This document shows positions 21,947 to 33,479 of a stretch of 64,000 nt of DNA, in pieces. Below the pieces are notes generated by a model. It did no database searches, was not told the DNA's origin, and saw nothing but the letters and a program-made list of their open reading frames with translations. The stretch spans positions 175,377,868 through 175,441,867 of the forward strand of contig OX235279.1 in the NCBI GenBank assembly GCA_944472155.2, written 5' to 3'. The first letter of the stretch is position 1. The number at the start of each line of letters is the position of its first letter. The translations under genes and the position numbers were made by a program. The DNA comes from Trichobilharzia szidati (lineage: Eukaryota; Platyhelminthes; Trematoda; Strigeidida; Schistosomatidae).

Positions 21947-22194
21947 CATATATTACTGATTTTAAAACAGGGAATTTCCTAGAAATCCACAAAAAATAAA
22001 TTTAAAAAATAAAGGTTATTTTCCACCACGCTGAACATCAAGATGAGTTAATTGATGTGAATTCTAGCTGTCTAACTATGAGTGAAACACTTCATTTCAT
22101 CTGACACAAATTAGTAATAATAATAATAATAGCTCCCTTTTTCTGAAAAATGCGTTTAAACATAAAACAGAATTTTCAGCAAGTTTCTTATTAT

Positions 22195-22905
22195 ATTATT
22201 ATTATTGTTCCCTTGGGTTCCTAGTGTAACACAGGGCTTCAACTGCACGTCTCCATTTGCTTCTGTCTTCTTCTGTACTTTTTACTTGCATCCATGTTAG
22301 TCCGTACTGTTTCAACTCCTCTTCACACCATCTCCTCCATGTCACCCACACTTGGACGTCACACTCGCCACTTCCCTCTCGGGTTCCACTCGAGCTATGG
22401 CCTGACGCGCGATGTCACCCAGCGGCCTCCTCAGCGAATGTCCAATCCATCTCCACTTTCTCCTGCATATTTGTTGGGCGATTGGTTCTTGTTTTGTTTC
22501 TTCGCATAGTTTCTTGTTGGTGATTCTTTCCGGCCATCTGATCTTCAGTATAGAGCGAAGACAGTTGTTGATAGAGGTCTGCAACAGGCTGCTGGAAGTA
22601 TTCTTTGTGACACACTGGCCATGTTTTTGATCCGTATAGAAGAACTGACTGATTTGACGTTTGTATTGAAAATCCGAATTATGTTGTTGATGCAGGCTGA
22701 GTGACGAAGATTTCCAGATTGGTTTCAGGTTGATGAATGTGTTTCTCGCCTTCCCGATTCTCGATTTGACATCCTCGTCCTCGTCCGTTCCTCCTGTAGT
22801 TGAGACAATGCTCTCTAGATAAGTGAATGAAGTAACCTCTTTCAAATCCCTCCCGTTGATGGTGATTGGCGCTGGATGTTTCTGCTGTTGTGAATAATCT
22901 GCAGG
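22195..22905 (-). mobile_element. RTE-A retrotransposon, 3' fragment
   Basis: The 3' tail at 22195-22230 (inverted 'aacccaagggaacaat' and AAT units) is followed upstream by the post-RT region. On the minus strand, 22935-22342 is one open frame of 197 codons with the first residues from flanking DNA. It reads [48 protein letters not shown], then RWPERITNKKL and KWRWIGHSLRRP. It lacks the endonuclease and the RT palm. The open reading seems to be due to offsetting frameshifts. Confidence 0.85.
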
Positions 22906-23214
22906 TAATTTAATAAACGAGATTATGTACATCAACTAAAGTGATATTGTTTCACACCAGACATGCTCCAACGATTCACTGTGTTTCTCCTCTCCATTTT
23001 CATCAGAAAATACTTTTTTGCAGTAAGTTGAATTCTATTTGAAAATATGCCTGAGCATACGATGCTAATCTTAGACATAAACTGAATGATTGAAGTGTTA
23101 TGAAATAGATTAAACTCGATGCATCTATCTAGGTTGATAGAAAATTCACATGAAAGTAGTTTATATAAAACAGTAATTAGAACCCTTACATTAGTAAACT
23201 ATAACTGTCGATAT
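22906..23214. other. No gene seen
   Basis: Spacer between RTE-A and SINE4. Nothing recognised. Confidence 0.4.
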
Positions 23215-23450
23215 TAGATGGTTGGAAGCGATCGGCCACAGAAAGCATTGCACTTAGTTTTCGTGCTAGTTGGCACTCATCAGTCAGTCAGCAAGGCGTA
23301 TCTGTGGCCCTGGAGGAACTCGTGTCCCTTCTGGGAATCAAACCCTCGTCACCTAGTGCTGCAGTCAGATATGTTGCTATTGAGCTATTCAGGCTAGCGG
23401 TTGACCTCCTGTAGGCCAGTGCTAGATATTTTTACCGGACACTAGTCTCT
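23215..23450 (-). repeat. SINE4-like tRNA-headed repeat
   Basis: Shares 'ggttggaagcgatcggccac', 'gtgctgcagtc', 'ttgctattgagctattcagg' and 'gacctcctgtaggcca' with the copy at 30297-30530. On the minus strand 'cctgaatagctcaatagcaa' and 'gggtttgattcccag' look like pol III A and B boxes. Confidence 0.65.
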
Positions 23451-23994
23451 CTCTCTACACTGATCTCAGACAATAACGGAAGACTTTGATGACCCTCTAA
23501 TATCAACAATTCAGTGTGCACCGTGATGACGAGTCACCTAGAACGGTGGCCACATTGTAAAATTGACTCACGGAATTCAGTCTGCTTCTAACAAAGGACT
23601 AGATACATAGTACTAGTTACTGACTAGTCTCCAGTCAAACTATAACTGTGCTGCTTATTTTAAAGATGTTAAGTTTAGACTATGGTGGTTTAGGCATGTG
23701 TAGCCATTAGTTGAATATTGTCCACAACACATGACGTATTAGCTGGTAATTTTTCTCTAAATGCTTATATGTTGCCTGTTTATGGGATTAATTTGCGGAA
23801 CAGAATGTGGTGTATTCAAACTGGTATTCAGAAAAAAAGAATATGCAGTTAAATTTCAGATATTTAATGTATACTAGCTGAGATCACCATGTTGTGTAAT
23901 TAGGGAAATTCCAAGTCATCTAAGAAATTTTTAGGCACTGACAAATAAATAGAAATTATTTACATGCTAAAAAAGGAAATTATCAGGGTGAAAC
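23451..23994. other. No gene seen
   Basis: About 540 bases of AT-rich sequence with no coding or repeat signature that I can tie to the rest of the window. Confidence 0.4.
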
Positions 23995-24310
23995 GGGATC
24001 TCTAGCGACTGGATACAACCAGAAGTTGTGACCAGTGGGGTCCACCCGGTCAGTGTAGTGAGAACTAATGCTCCCGGCAGATGATATGGGCTAGTGCCAG
24101 TCGAGCTACAGTTACATATCGGTAGAAGTTGTAATTCATGTGCTGAGTCGGACTCCGGTGGTTGGATGGTCTACGAGCGCGCCATGTAGTCAGAAAGTCC
24201 TGGGTTCGGAACCCGGTGGGTGAGTACTGACGACCAGTTTCAAAAACTAGGCGGACGAAACAGCTCTACAGTACTCCAATGATGGTTTTTAATGGGAAAC
24301 AGGAGGACAA
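23995..24310 (+). repeat. SINE3-like tRNA-headed repeat
   Basis: The plus-strand copy includes 'agaagttgtaattcatg' (shared with 34372), an A-box-like 'ggttggatggtctacgag', a B box 'gggttcggaaccc', and the tail 'cagtactcc..tgatggttttt'. The tRNA-like head resembles a class with a long variable arm but lacks a proper cloverleaf. Confidence 0.65.
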
Positions 24311-24599
24311 AGGGTTGAAAATGAGTCACAAAAATAAAAACTTCAAGGACTACACAAAGTTTAATATTTAGCAATACAGGAAAATATGATTGTCATTAAC
24401 TCCATGGTAGCAAAAGAGGTCGAATAAAGCGTTTCTATACACAAAGTTCAGATTTTTCCCTATATGCTGGTAAAGTATCGGTTGTACAAAAATGTTGTAG
24501 GTTAAATTCTTTTCAGACAGCTTTATCGTACTTTATATATGACTCTGAATGATGTCTGTGCTGATGCTGTGTGGCCAGAGGTAATAATCTTCTCTAGAC

Positions 24600-25276
24600 G
24601 TGATGCCATTAAAAAGGATCCCTTTGTTGATTTATGTGTTCTTAAAGATAGAACTATTCATTACAAATAAGGCTAAAGGGCAGACTATGCCTCGTACAGA
24701 CAGAAAGGTTGAGATTTGTACGTAGTAAGCGTTGTTCAGAAAATCGCAGATATGCCCTTCTTTCTTTTCTTCCAATGTAACTGCTCCCACAGATACATGT
24801 AAATTTGTATACAGAGTTGGAGTTAACATAAGAAAGATATCTATCGATTTTTGATTGCACCAAAGAGCAAGTTGTTCGGTAGACGGGAACGAGCTTAGCT
24901 GCAGGATAGGCTATAGCTAATGATGTACTCAGCCTTCTCTTGATCATTGCTGTAATATTTTCACCTTTATAATCAAGTTGAATGTAGATTGGCTTTTTCT
25001 CTACTGTGGTTTGTTTGACATTTGAGACTTCAGGTTTTTCGTCTTTGCTAATGAAGCTTTGAGGGTAACCGCTGCTTTTCAACATCTTTTCAAGTAATAT
25101 AAATCCTCTAATGTCTCTGTGAAGTATATTCTCCTATCTCTATTGTACAGAGTCTTGACTAGTCCGCGTTCAAAGCTATTTAGACAGAAACGAAATATCT
25201 TCATACAACTGGTTCCCTTGACAAATTTCGATAAAGAAAGAAAGACCAGATTTGTGGTATAAAATGATATTGTCAT
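24600..25276 (-). pseudogene. Penelope-like element: RT C-terminus and GIY-YIG domain
   Basis: Minus strand, two overlapping frames (25276-25079, then 25085-24654). The first reads SFERGLVKTLYNRDRRIYFT, the second LKSSGYPQSFISK, the post-RT linker. Then come AYPAAKLVPVYRTTCSLVQS and the endonuclease start VYKFTCICGSSYIGRKERR, with C-x-C and YIG visible. After that the frame drifts and stops. The RT palm and terminal repeat are missing. In an intact element this enzyme nicks target DNA. Confidence 0.8.
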
Positions 25277-25679
25277 TCTATTTCGCAGGTTCTCATCAGC
25301 TGCATTTACCTGAAATTACAATGGTTATATAAATGATAATAACGTACCATAATGTTTGAGTAGTAGTAGAGAAGAGACAAAATTGACGCATCCAAAAAAG
25401 AATGAAAGCATTACAATTTTTAGTTTAAGTTATCATCATCAATTTATACACTTTCGAAGTAGAAAAGAGGGGGGAGGGGTAAGACGGAAAGCAGAAGAAA
25501 TTAACAAACAGTGTCAGCTTGTAGGTTCACATAGCAACTCTAAAAAACAAAGGCGGTTACAGTTTATGAGATTAAGATTTGTTCAGTGAGTTGAGATCAA
25601 TGAATTAGATGACTAATTATTGTAATCAAAATCAAAATTCAGTTACCAAGGGAGTGAAAGGTTAATCACACTCTCTTTC

Positions 25680-25790
25680 TGTATGCATAAGCTTGGTTGG
25701 TTTAAATCGTTTGATTGCGATCGCTTCGGCAAATCTTAGTAAATTTGCTGTCCTTTGTCTATTTAATATTTTGAAGGAGTTAGAAATCTC
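25680..25790 (-). mobile_element. Possible PLE endonuclease C-terminal relic
   Basis: The minus strand gives a decayed run resembling 'AEAIAIKRFKPTKLMHTE' (the IAEA-IxxxKP motif of PLE ends), from 'gcataagcttggttggttta' and 'gcgatcgcttcggcaaat'. Only this short stretch is recognisable. Confidence 0.4.
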
Positions 25791-26004
25791 TACGGGATAT
25801 TGTTTTTGAGAAGAAAAATAAAACCAGTTATGTAGATGAAATTTAGTGTAATTCTTTACTTACTGCAATACCATCATATTCTAGGTTGAGAGGAAGACAT
25901 CGGTTACATAACTAACCTTCCGAGTTTAATGTTCACTTAAATACAAAGCGTAATTTTCAAGTATTGGTTTTTGTAGGGATTTTTTTAGTTCGATTAATTC
26001 TGAG

Positions 26005-26210
26005 GATTTCATCATGAGTTGACATCAGTTAGAGAACCACTGGAAAACCAGCCGGGAGTACTATACAGCCGCTACGTTCTAGTTTGGGACTCTTCATCAG
26101 TACGCATCTACTATAGGATTTCGAACCTAGGACCTTTTGGTTAGAAGCAGAGTTCCAAACTAGGAGGAAACAGTTGTTCAGTACTCGCGGTGTTTCTCTA
26201 ACTGATATCA
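26005..26210. repeat. SINE3-like repeat, inverted pair
   Basis: A minus part (26012-26145: 'gagttgacatcagttagaga', 'tagtttgggactcttcatc', B-box side 'tttcgaacctagga') is followed by a plus part (26150-26205: 'ccaaactaggaggaaacag', 'ttcagtactc', 'tctctaactgatatca'). Confidence 0.65.
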
Positions 26211-26212
26211 TT

Positions 26213-26815
26213 GTTGTATTTTTATTGTTTCCTTTAATTCCCAGAGGAATATACGGCTTCAGCCATGTATCTCCACTGAGTTCGATTCTGCTGGAGTCTT
26301 TGCCTGGCTCTAAGTCTTTCCACACGTTCTCATCTCCTCTTCACATGACCTCCTCAATGTCACCCTTGCACTAACGACCAACTCACCGCTTCCCTTTCGG
26401 GTTCCACTCGAGCGATGGCTTGTCTAGTGATGTCACTTGATGGTTTCCTCAGAGTATGGCCAGCCAATCCATCTCCATTTCTTCCTACCTATTTCTTTTA
26501 TAATCGGTTCCTGGTTGGTTCGCTCCCAGACATCCTATGCTGTTGCTGATCTTTTCTGGCCGGCCATCTGATCTTGAGTATTGAGCGAAGACAACTGTTA
26601 ATGAAGGTCTGTAGTTTGTTTGAGCTGCTCTTCATGACGCGCAGTGCAAGTCTCTGATCCGTATAGTGAGTAGCACTGACTTCACATTGGAGTTGAAAAT
26701 CCGGATCCTATTTTGATGCTGAGTAGGGCTGTTGACCTCCATAGAGACTTGAGAGTAATGAAAGCTTGTCTTGCTTTTCCGATTCTTGCTCTGATAACTG
26801 ATGTCGGCTCATGAT
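26213..26815 (-). mobile_element. RTE-B fragment without the 'caat' insertion
   Basis: The 3' end at 26213-26250 ('tttcctttaattcccagagg') is followed by the post-RT region. At about 26520 the sequence is 'ggttcgctcccagaca', i.e. minus 'ctgggagcgaacc' (W-E-R-T in frame). The copies at 6.3, 56.3 and 59.5 kb have four extra bases at this point. Other indels are present. It is 5'-truncated. Confidence 0.75.
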
Positions 26816-27599
26816 GAATTCCTCCGAACCAATCAAACAAAGCGTAATTCTAGAGAAATCTCTTCCTAGTAAATATTTTCTGCATAGATATTCTTTTCAT
26901 TGAGATTCACTATGTAACACAGTGTTCCCTTATGACATAAAAATAAACTTGCGTGTTAATGACAGATCGGATTAAGTAGTTGAAGTATATATGTATAAAT
27001 AAATATACATCACTTTTAGTCTTCAATATCTTGTTTTAATTTTCAATGGTATGAAATTATCAGATGTATGTATGTGTGTGTGGGTGTGTGTCTTAATCTG
27101 AAAAAAGGACAGCAATCCCAAAATTCCTATCTAAGACTGATGAAGTTAAGATAAAACACAGAGATAATTATGAAATTTTAGAAAAAATAATAATAACAAT
27201 CAACGTATTTTCCTTTATACCCACACCACTTCTATCAGTGGTGGATATTTGCCTAAGGTGGGAGGTAATTCCACTCAGATGGCAGTCTGTATAAAACTCA
27301 TCCGCTTAGGTGCTGACTAATTTTGAAATTTCACTGAATAATAATAATATATGGCTGGGACATACCACTTCCGCTTCATTAAATTAATCGGATAACTTTT
27401 TATTGAATAGCAAAAAAGATGACAAATGAACAACTACACGATGAAGTTGCTTGGAGTTCTAGTCGGAAGTCGTCAGCAGGAGGGTGCACCGAGTTGCCAG
27501 TGAGGACAGTTACACTCACCAGTGTCACTGGCTTGAGGATGCTATAAATATATGTATATGTATATATACTACGAACGGGCAGAAGTCCGAATTCATGGG
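26816..27599. other. No gene seen; GT-rich microsatellite at 27064-27093
   Basis: AT-rich spacer with a short 'tgtatgtgtgtgtgggtgtg' tract. No gene or recognised element. Confidence 0.4.
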
Positions 27600-27795
27600 C
27601 CCTTTGGATTCTGACCAAGTGGCTGAATGGTCAAAGAGCCCATCTTGTGACTTGAAGGTACTGGGTTTGGTGGTCGCTGCTTTAATTGTGGCTGAGTAAT
27701 ACTGTCTAGTTCCGAAACGGGTGTTGAGTACTCCCTGATTTTCAATGATTCTCCAACTGAAGTCACTCCATTTTCAAACTTGAAATCAGTTTAAT
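27600..27795 (+). repeat. tRNA-headed SINE3-like relic
   Basis: 'gaccaagtggctgaatggtc' (A box) and 'ggtactgggtttggtggtc' (weak B box), then 'tgttgagtactccctgattt' and 'tgattctccaactgaag', in the same order as the copy at 34397-34600. Confidence 0.55.
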
Positions 27796-27857
27796 CCCCG
27801 CAAACGGATACTTGAAAAGAAGTGCTCAGCTGAGTTGTTTAAAAAAACACACAACAA

Positions 27858-28440
27858 TTGAGCAAAGAATATCCTTTTCGATAATTTCCTCCTCTTCTGG
27901 CTCTACGATTATACATATGTATTTATATACAAAGAGTATTCTAGAATAGTAGTCAATAACAATATAAATGTTTATTTTTAAATAATGTCGATTTGTAAAG
28001 TAAGATCACAATGGAATTACAGTTCATTAAAGATGCATAAATTTTAACAATAACAAAAATATAATAGCAACTAGTGTATTAACTAAAATTAGGAAAATTC
28101 CACAAAAATTGAGGATCATTAAAACCTAGATGGCCAAAGTAAATACAATGTCTGAACTAACTTCTCCTGGACGCACAAATTAGTCTTCTTAGTATGGATC
28201 CCAGCAGCTTCAGCAATATTTAGCAATCGAACTCTTAAGGAGACGTTAAGATTTGTTGGTATTTGGTAAATGATCCTGAAAGCATGGTTAAAATCAATCT
28301 TATGTTCTGTATCCACAAGATGAGATAGAATAGCACTACGAATAGATTTTGTTTGTCCTTTACTTAACCAACCACTGTGCAGGGTGATGTTCGTAAATCG
28401 GGCAAGAAACACGCCTAATTGTACGGCTCACTCCACAGTA
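27858..28440 (-). mobile_element. PLE 3' part: endonuclease C-terminus plus terminal repeat
   Basis: Minus 28412-28119 is open and reads LHSGWLSKGQTKSIRSAILS, HLVDTEHKIDFNHAFRIIYQ and LLNIAEAAGIHTKKTNLCVQ, ending TLYLLWPSRF. This is the standard C-terminus of the PLE GIY-YIG region. A non-coding stretch follows, then the terminal repeat with a hammerhead-like block at 27860-27903. The YIG motif is lost by 5' truncation. Confidence 0.8.
27860..27903 (-). ncRNA. PLE terminal hammerhead motif
   Basis: Minus sense: stem I 'gagc'/'gctc', core 'cagaaga' (canonical CUGAAGA, so U4 is A), stem II GG...TC, 'gaaa', stem III from 'aggatattctt'. The layout matches the minimal hammerheads known from PLE terminal repeats. 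The core change probably abolishes cleavage. Confidence 0.6.
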
Positions 28441-29316
28441 GCAGTTAAAGATGAAAAAGATGGAAACCACTTCCCATTTTTTTTCAATATGTTGTAGCTC
28501 GATATTTTTGCTCCCCAAGTACTGCTAACTTCATAGAGTTAATCACTTTAAGTTGCTTCTGATTCATAATGGAGAAATGGAGCACTCAAATCGGCACGAG
28601 TACAATGAAACAAAATTCAAAACATCTGTTGCACACCACTACTGTGTAGCTTGCTCCAATAATTATCTAGAATAATATCAGGTTATCTCGAAGACAGCAA
28701 CAACTGTCATTGTATGAAAGAAAAGCTGTGAGAAATAAACACTTTCAAAATAAAAGAATTTATCTTAATTCTTGTCAAATAAGTGAAGTCTTTCTCATAA
28801 AAGTTTATCATTCTGCTTTGAAAATTATGTCAACAATCACTTGGAAATATTATTATTATAATAATGATAATATTGTTCCAGTTCTAGTTTCTTTTTTGTT
28901 TTTCCCTGATAAGTCTGTCTCATAACTGCCAGTTGTGGGATAAAATAAATACTTGGGAAGCAATAAAATCAGGCGACAACAGTGTTCTTGTGCTTATCAG
29001 GCTTGTAGCAAACTTTTTGTCTGTTGCCTTACGCAAAGGTGTTTCATAACACTTTTGGATATGCGACTTGTTAGTGAAGTTAAATATTTAAACTTGGGCA
29101 GTCATGAACAGAATGACATTATTAAATATGCGATTCCCTTCTATTTTGTAGTTGAATAAGCATAATGCGAGAGTAAATTAACTCATTGAGGAGGGGAAAT
29201 AATTTCTAATGGGAAGGTGTCTCAAAGTGCTTTGTACTGGTGATTCGTAGTTTTTCTTTGGCCTAATAATAATGATAGGCTGTGATATATATTCGTTCCC
29301 AGTGATCGAAAACAAC
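28441..29316. other. No gene seen
   Basis: About 875 bases of AT-rich DNA. Two small open frames (28710-28925 and 28953-29159) have no motif and no homologous copy in the window. Confidence 0.4.
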
Positions 29317-29990
29317 TGCTTATTATTTCGTTGGGTTCCAAATGGACCATAGGGCTTCAGCAACACATATCTATTTCATCCCGTTCTCTGCAGTCCTCTG
29401 CACTCGACTCCGTGATTGCTGAAAAGCTGTCATCTCCTCCATGTCACCTCCGCATTCCTATTTCATTGTTTCCCATTCGAGTTCCACTTGAGCTATAGCG
29501 TGGCGGTTGATGTCACCCAATGGTCACCTCGATGTATGTCCAACTCACCTCCATTTCCTTCGGTATATTTGTCAGCTAATAGATCCTTGCTATGTTGCAT
29601 AGTAATGATTCTTTTTAGCCTGTGCGTCGGTGGTACAGCGGTTATGACTCCGGTAGACCATGCGCATGGTCCGGGGTTAGATCCCCTGCTGACGCTCACC
29701 TGATGTCTATAGTCGGCCTGCAAAATTTGGGCTATCGATATCACATGTTGAAAATTTCATACCTGTACCAAAAAATACGGTGCGGAATCAAGCTGTATTC
29801 AAAACAATAAATAAATGAATAAAAAATTTTTAAAAAATAAAAAATCTGATCTTCAGTATAAAGCAGAGGCAGCTTTTAGTAAAGCTCTGCAAATGATTTC
29901 GGTCTTGCTCCAAGTCTCTGTAACATGCTGAAGCACTGGCATAATATGAGTCATGAAAATCCGATTAATGAAAATCTGCCTTGTGACTGA
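29317..29990 (-). mobile_element. Diverged RTE 3' region, interrupted by a SINE2
   Basis: 29317-29620 (inverted tail 'ttatttcgttgggttcc', then 'catgtcacc', 'gttccacttgagctatag') and 29848-29990 ('atctgatcttcag', 'gaaaatccgat') are adjacent parts of one RTE copy, judged by RTE-A. Between them lies the tRNA-headed SINE2 at 29621-29847. Confidence 0.7.
29621..29847 (+). mobile_element. SINE2, tRNA-headed SINE inserted in an RTE
   Basis: Head: 'tgcgtcggtggtacagcggt' (A box) and 'ggggttagatcccc' (B box). The body 'gatgtctatagtcggcctgc' and 'atttgggctatcgatatca' and the end 'ggtgcggaatcaagct' match the copy at 60316-60490. The tail is a long A/T run. The head resembles SINE1, but the body and tail differ and show no RTE similarity. 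I see no clean target duplication. Confidence 0.7.
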
Positions 29991-30296
29991 CATCCCCGTA
30001 ATTATTTATTAGTATTAGTGCTATTGTTAGTGAGCCATAATCTCAAAAGCATTTTTTTTTAAATTTCATAGATGGAACTTTTCACACACCAAAAATCAGA
30101 TTATTATTATCATTGTTATTCCTCGAATTTTCAAAATAGCTTATCTCTTCTCTGTCAAACAACACTGCTTGTATTTATTTTCCTGGCTTTCAGTGTTACG
30201 AAGTGTAGTTAGAAGGCCACGTGCTTTCTTTAGTCGTACTGTAATCGAATGCAGAATGTAGCTATAGGAGAATGTTTCAGTGATGCTCCTGAACCT

Positions 30297-30530
30297 AAAA
30301 CTAAAGCTTTTGACGGTTGGAGACAATCGGTCACAGAAATCCTCGCACCTATGTTTCGTGCTTGTTGCCAATCACCAGTCACCAAGGTGTATCTGCAGTC
30401 TTAGAAGAACTCATGTACATATTGGGATCTGAACCCGTGTCATTCGGTGCTGCAGTCTGAGACGTTGCCATTGAGATATTCAGGCCTTCTATCGACCTCC
30501 TGTAGGACAATATTTGGGTACTTTGATTGG
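30297..30530 (-). repeat. SINE4-like tRNA-headed repeat
   Basis: 'gacggttggagacaatcggt', 'ggtgctgcagtctgagacgt', 'tgccattgagatattcagg' and 'cgacctcctgtagg' parallel 23215-23450. Minus-sense box B is 'gggttcagatccc'. Confidence 0.65.
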
Positions 30531-31595
30531 ATAGTATAGTTAGTAAGTAGTTTAATGCATGTGGTCTTTGTTTGGTGCAGGCTTAATTCTATGAGTCTGT
30601 AAGTTAATTAAATAAAATGACTAGAATTCATCTAAATTTAATCCGCATTTTATTCACTGTTTACAATAGTTATGATGATAATAATATTAATTCATCCTCA
30701 AAAAGTGACGCATAAAAATGTCTGAATCTTACACTAAAGTCTGCTGTTTACGTGTGTATACCACTGTCCCATAAGACGAAACGCCATTATCCCATTCAAG
30801 TGTTGATATCACAGACGTAGTTTTGACTTAATTTTAAAAATTTTTTTCTCAACGAGGTTAAATCACTAAACTACAGTTGAAATTACAACATTTTAGTGCA
30901 ACATTCTATCTTGCCATTCTATATGCGCCCTAGCAAACTCACAAACAAACAAACACATCAACAAACAAGGGAAGAAACACACGATCATATTTTACTGTCA
31001 CACGAAAATTAATCATAAATAACTAACTATTCAACAAACCGTTATGCCTTATCGTGAAGTGGAAGATAAATTCTTATCATATCATTATTACTATTAATAA
31101 TAATAATAGTAATAATATTAAAACTATTGTGATTTATGCGACTAGCTCTTCTTTTTTTACTTTTATTTTGCTCATCTTAAGTTTAACTGAAAATTTTTTT
31201 TCATAAAATCAAAAATGTTAGAGATTTTATAGAGTCAGCAGCAGCAGCAGTGGACACTTTGATTTTTCTGGAAATCTAGAAGAAAGAAAGAAAGCGAAAA
31301 TCTGATCATCAAAAACCACCATTTTGTTTTTCAGTCATGCCACTGGCAGAGATGCTTTGACTGAATATTAAAATAGCTAAAACGGGGTGTATAAACGGTA
31401 CACATATTTTGAACGGATCAAGTGACCACCTGGGTTGCTGATGTAATCTAAGGCAGATAGATGCAAAACTCTTAGGGAGGAAAATGATTCTAGGGAGGTA
31501 AATATCCTGTTTTGATAACGTTCAAACAAATTCGACTGATTGGTGAACGTAAGCACTTATGTGAAAAGTTCTATGGAGAAACAGTCGAAGATTTA
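30531..31595. other. No gene seen; short CAG tract near 31240
   Basis: About 1 kb between SINE4 and the CR1 element, with 'cagcagcagcagcag' at about 31241-31255 and AT tracts. It could include the decayed 5' part of the CR1 element, but I cannot show it. Confidence 0.35.
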
Positions 31596-33366
31596 ATGAA
31601 TGAGTGAACCCTTCTTGTAACCTAGTTCCAGATGGTTTGCCTAGTGTTATTCGTAAAAAGTGTGCAGATATCCTGTGTTATCCTCTCATGAACATATTTA
31701 ATGAATCTTTTTCCAGAAATGTCGTGCCAGCCGTTTGGAAGGACATCAAAATTCTACCTATACCCAAGTCATCTACTGGAACATGTTTTAAATTTAGACC
31801 TATTGCTATTACCTCTCATTTTCTAAAAAATACGGAAAAGTTACTCCTAATTAATCTTCAACCTTCACTTAAAGCCTTTAACGATCCTAAACAATTCTCC
31901 TATAAACACAATAGAAGTACTTTAGATGCAGCTGCAGTCTTGTATCATAACACTTTCTCCAGCTTAGACAAGGGAGCTAAATTTGTTCTCTGCACCTTCT
32001 TAGGTTACACATCTGCCTTCGACTCAATACCTAGGGACATTTTGTTAAAAAGCTTGCTGAAACTCAAACTGACTGTTGGGTTTTCAAATGGCTGCATTTT
32101 TTATTCTCAGGAAGAAAGCAGTACACTGTATGTCAGGGGACGTCGTCCACTTCATTGCTTACTGAGGCTGGTGTCCCTCAAGGCGCTGTCCTTTCTCCTC
32201 TTCTGTTTTCTTTCTTCTTGCATGACTTGCCTCACTCCGATGAAATGAACTTTGTTAAGTATGCCGATGATCTAACTATTTCAGTGTCTGTTAACTCCCA
32301 GCTAGACTGTACTAAGATGAACAGTTTTCTATCAGGAATTAGCAAATGGTCTTCGTCTAACGGCCTTAAACTAAATCCTTCCAAATGTCAGACTGTTAAT
32401 TTCAGTTTCCGATGTAAACGAAAGTTAAATGAAGCTGTTGGTTCCTATGACCCTTGCAAAATTGATGATACTGATATAGAAACCCAGTCTGAAGTTAAGT
32501 ATCTTGGATTAATTCTTTATTCTGATCTATCCCGGTGAGAATATTTCGCCTGACTTTTTACATTAAGAAGTTGAGGCACTCAGGCATAACTCAACCCCTC
32601 CTCCTCTTCCAGTTTGTCAACTCGTGCATCCTACCTATTCTTCTTTACTGCTCACCCTCATTCTTTCCTGGATTGCTTAAAATAGACTATGTCATACTTC
32701 GTAGAACTCTGAAGACTGTAAGTAGGGCAAGTGATATCCCATTGGGCCATATCGTTGACATTGTCACTGTTAGGCACCTGATGTCATGCAACAAATTTGC
32801 TAAAGGAATTTTGTCAGCCTGTGAGCACCCATTTTACTCGCAGCTTTCACCTTGTGTCTTCTCAGGTAAAAGAAGAAGCCTTTTCAGGAGAATTTATGCA
32901 CGTACGTCTAAGTATAAAAATTCCACTATACCATATTTGGCTCGTACTTTATGTGATAAATATAGTGTTAAGCACAAGCTAACTAACCTTCTTTGCACCA
33001 CTAAATAAACCATTTCTTCCACCCTTATAATATCAAGTGTAAACATCATTAAACCAATGTCATAACTGTTAATTTTGTATTTCCCCTCAACATGCTGCTA
33101 TATCAACAGAACATTAGATTCAATAATCTGTAACATGCTTAAATTTCCAAACTGAATCGACAATACTGCTTGAAACAAACTCACTGTTATTATTATTATC
33201 ATTATGTTTAATATTCTCAATTCGTGCTTCGAATATTTTTGACTTTAAATCGTAAATGTGGACAAATTCCTCTGGTTAATTTCGTTTTAATATTGTGACA
33301 AATGCTCAGAATTCCTTTTTGTATAATAAGTACTGTTCGTCTTGGAATAAAGTAAATTATTATTAA
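31596..33366 (+). mobile_element. CR1-clade (SR1-like) non-LTR retrotransposon, 5'-truncated
   Basis: Covers the RT domain and C-terminal region in three frames, then a 3' UTR ending 'ggaataaagtaaattattat' (ATT units). No endonuclease domain is present, so the copy is 5'-truncated at or near 31600. The CR1 assignment rests on RT motif spelling (VPQGAVLSPLLF, YADDLTI) and the short ATT 3' repeat. A sister clade of the Jockey group is possible. Confidence 0.8.
31604..33008 (+). pseudogene. CR1-type reverse transcriptase, frameshifted
   Basis: Three open segments follow one another: 31604-32248, 32155-32538 and 32535-33008. Segment 1 holds the fingers (ILPIPKSSTG, FRPIAITS) and motif A as FLGYTSAFDSIPRD. 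The family has Asp where Gly is read (codon 32003-32005), so a catalytic residue seems lost. Segment 2 holds VPQGAVLSPLLFSFFLHDLP and the catalytic YADD (32260-32271). Segment 3 is thumb and connection (FVNSCILPILLYCSPSFFPG). Frameshifts lie near 32085-32155 and at 32536. Not functional. Confidence 0.8.
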
Positions 33367-33479
33367 TTCATTTGAAATAAAAAAGCTAAGCAGCCTGAAA
33401 ATTGGATGGATTAGGTTTCATTTTTGTTACTTCCTCTGTCTTCAAGCTGATAATTAGCTTTCACTTAATTATCTATCAG

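Noticed and set aside
22342..22935. 197-codon frame as an intact RTE gene
   Set aside because: It contains only the post-RT region, its first codons are flanking DNA, and the frame passes through sequence that is shifted relative to RTE-A (for example FQYKRQISQFFYTD).
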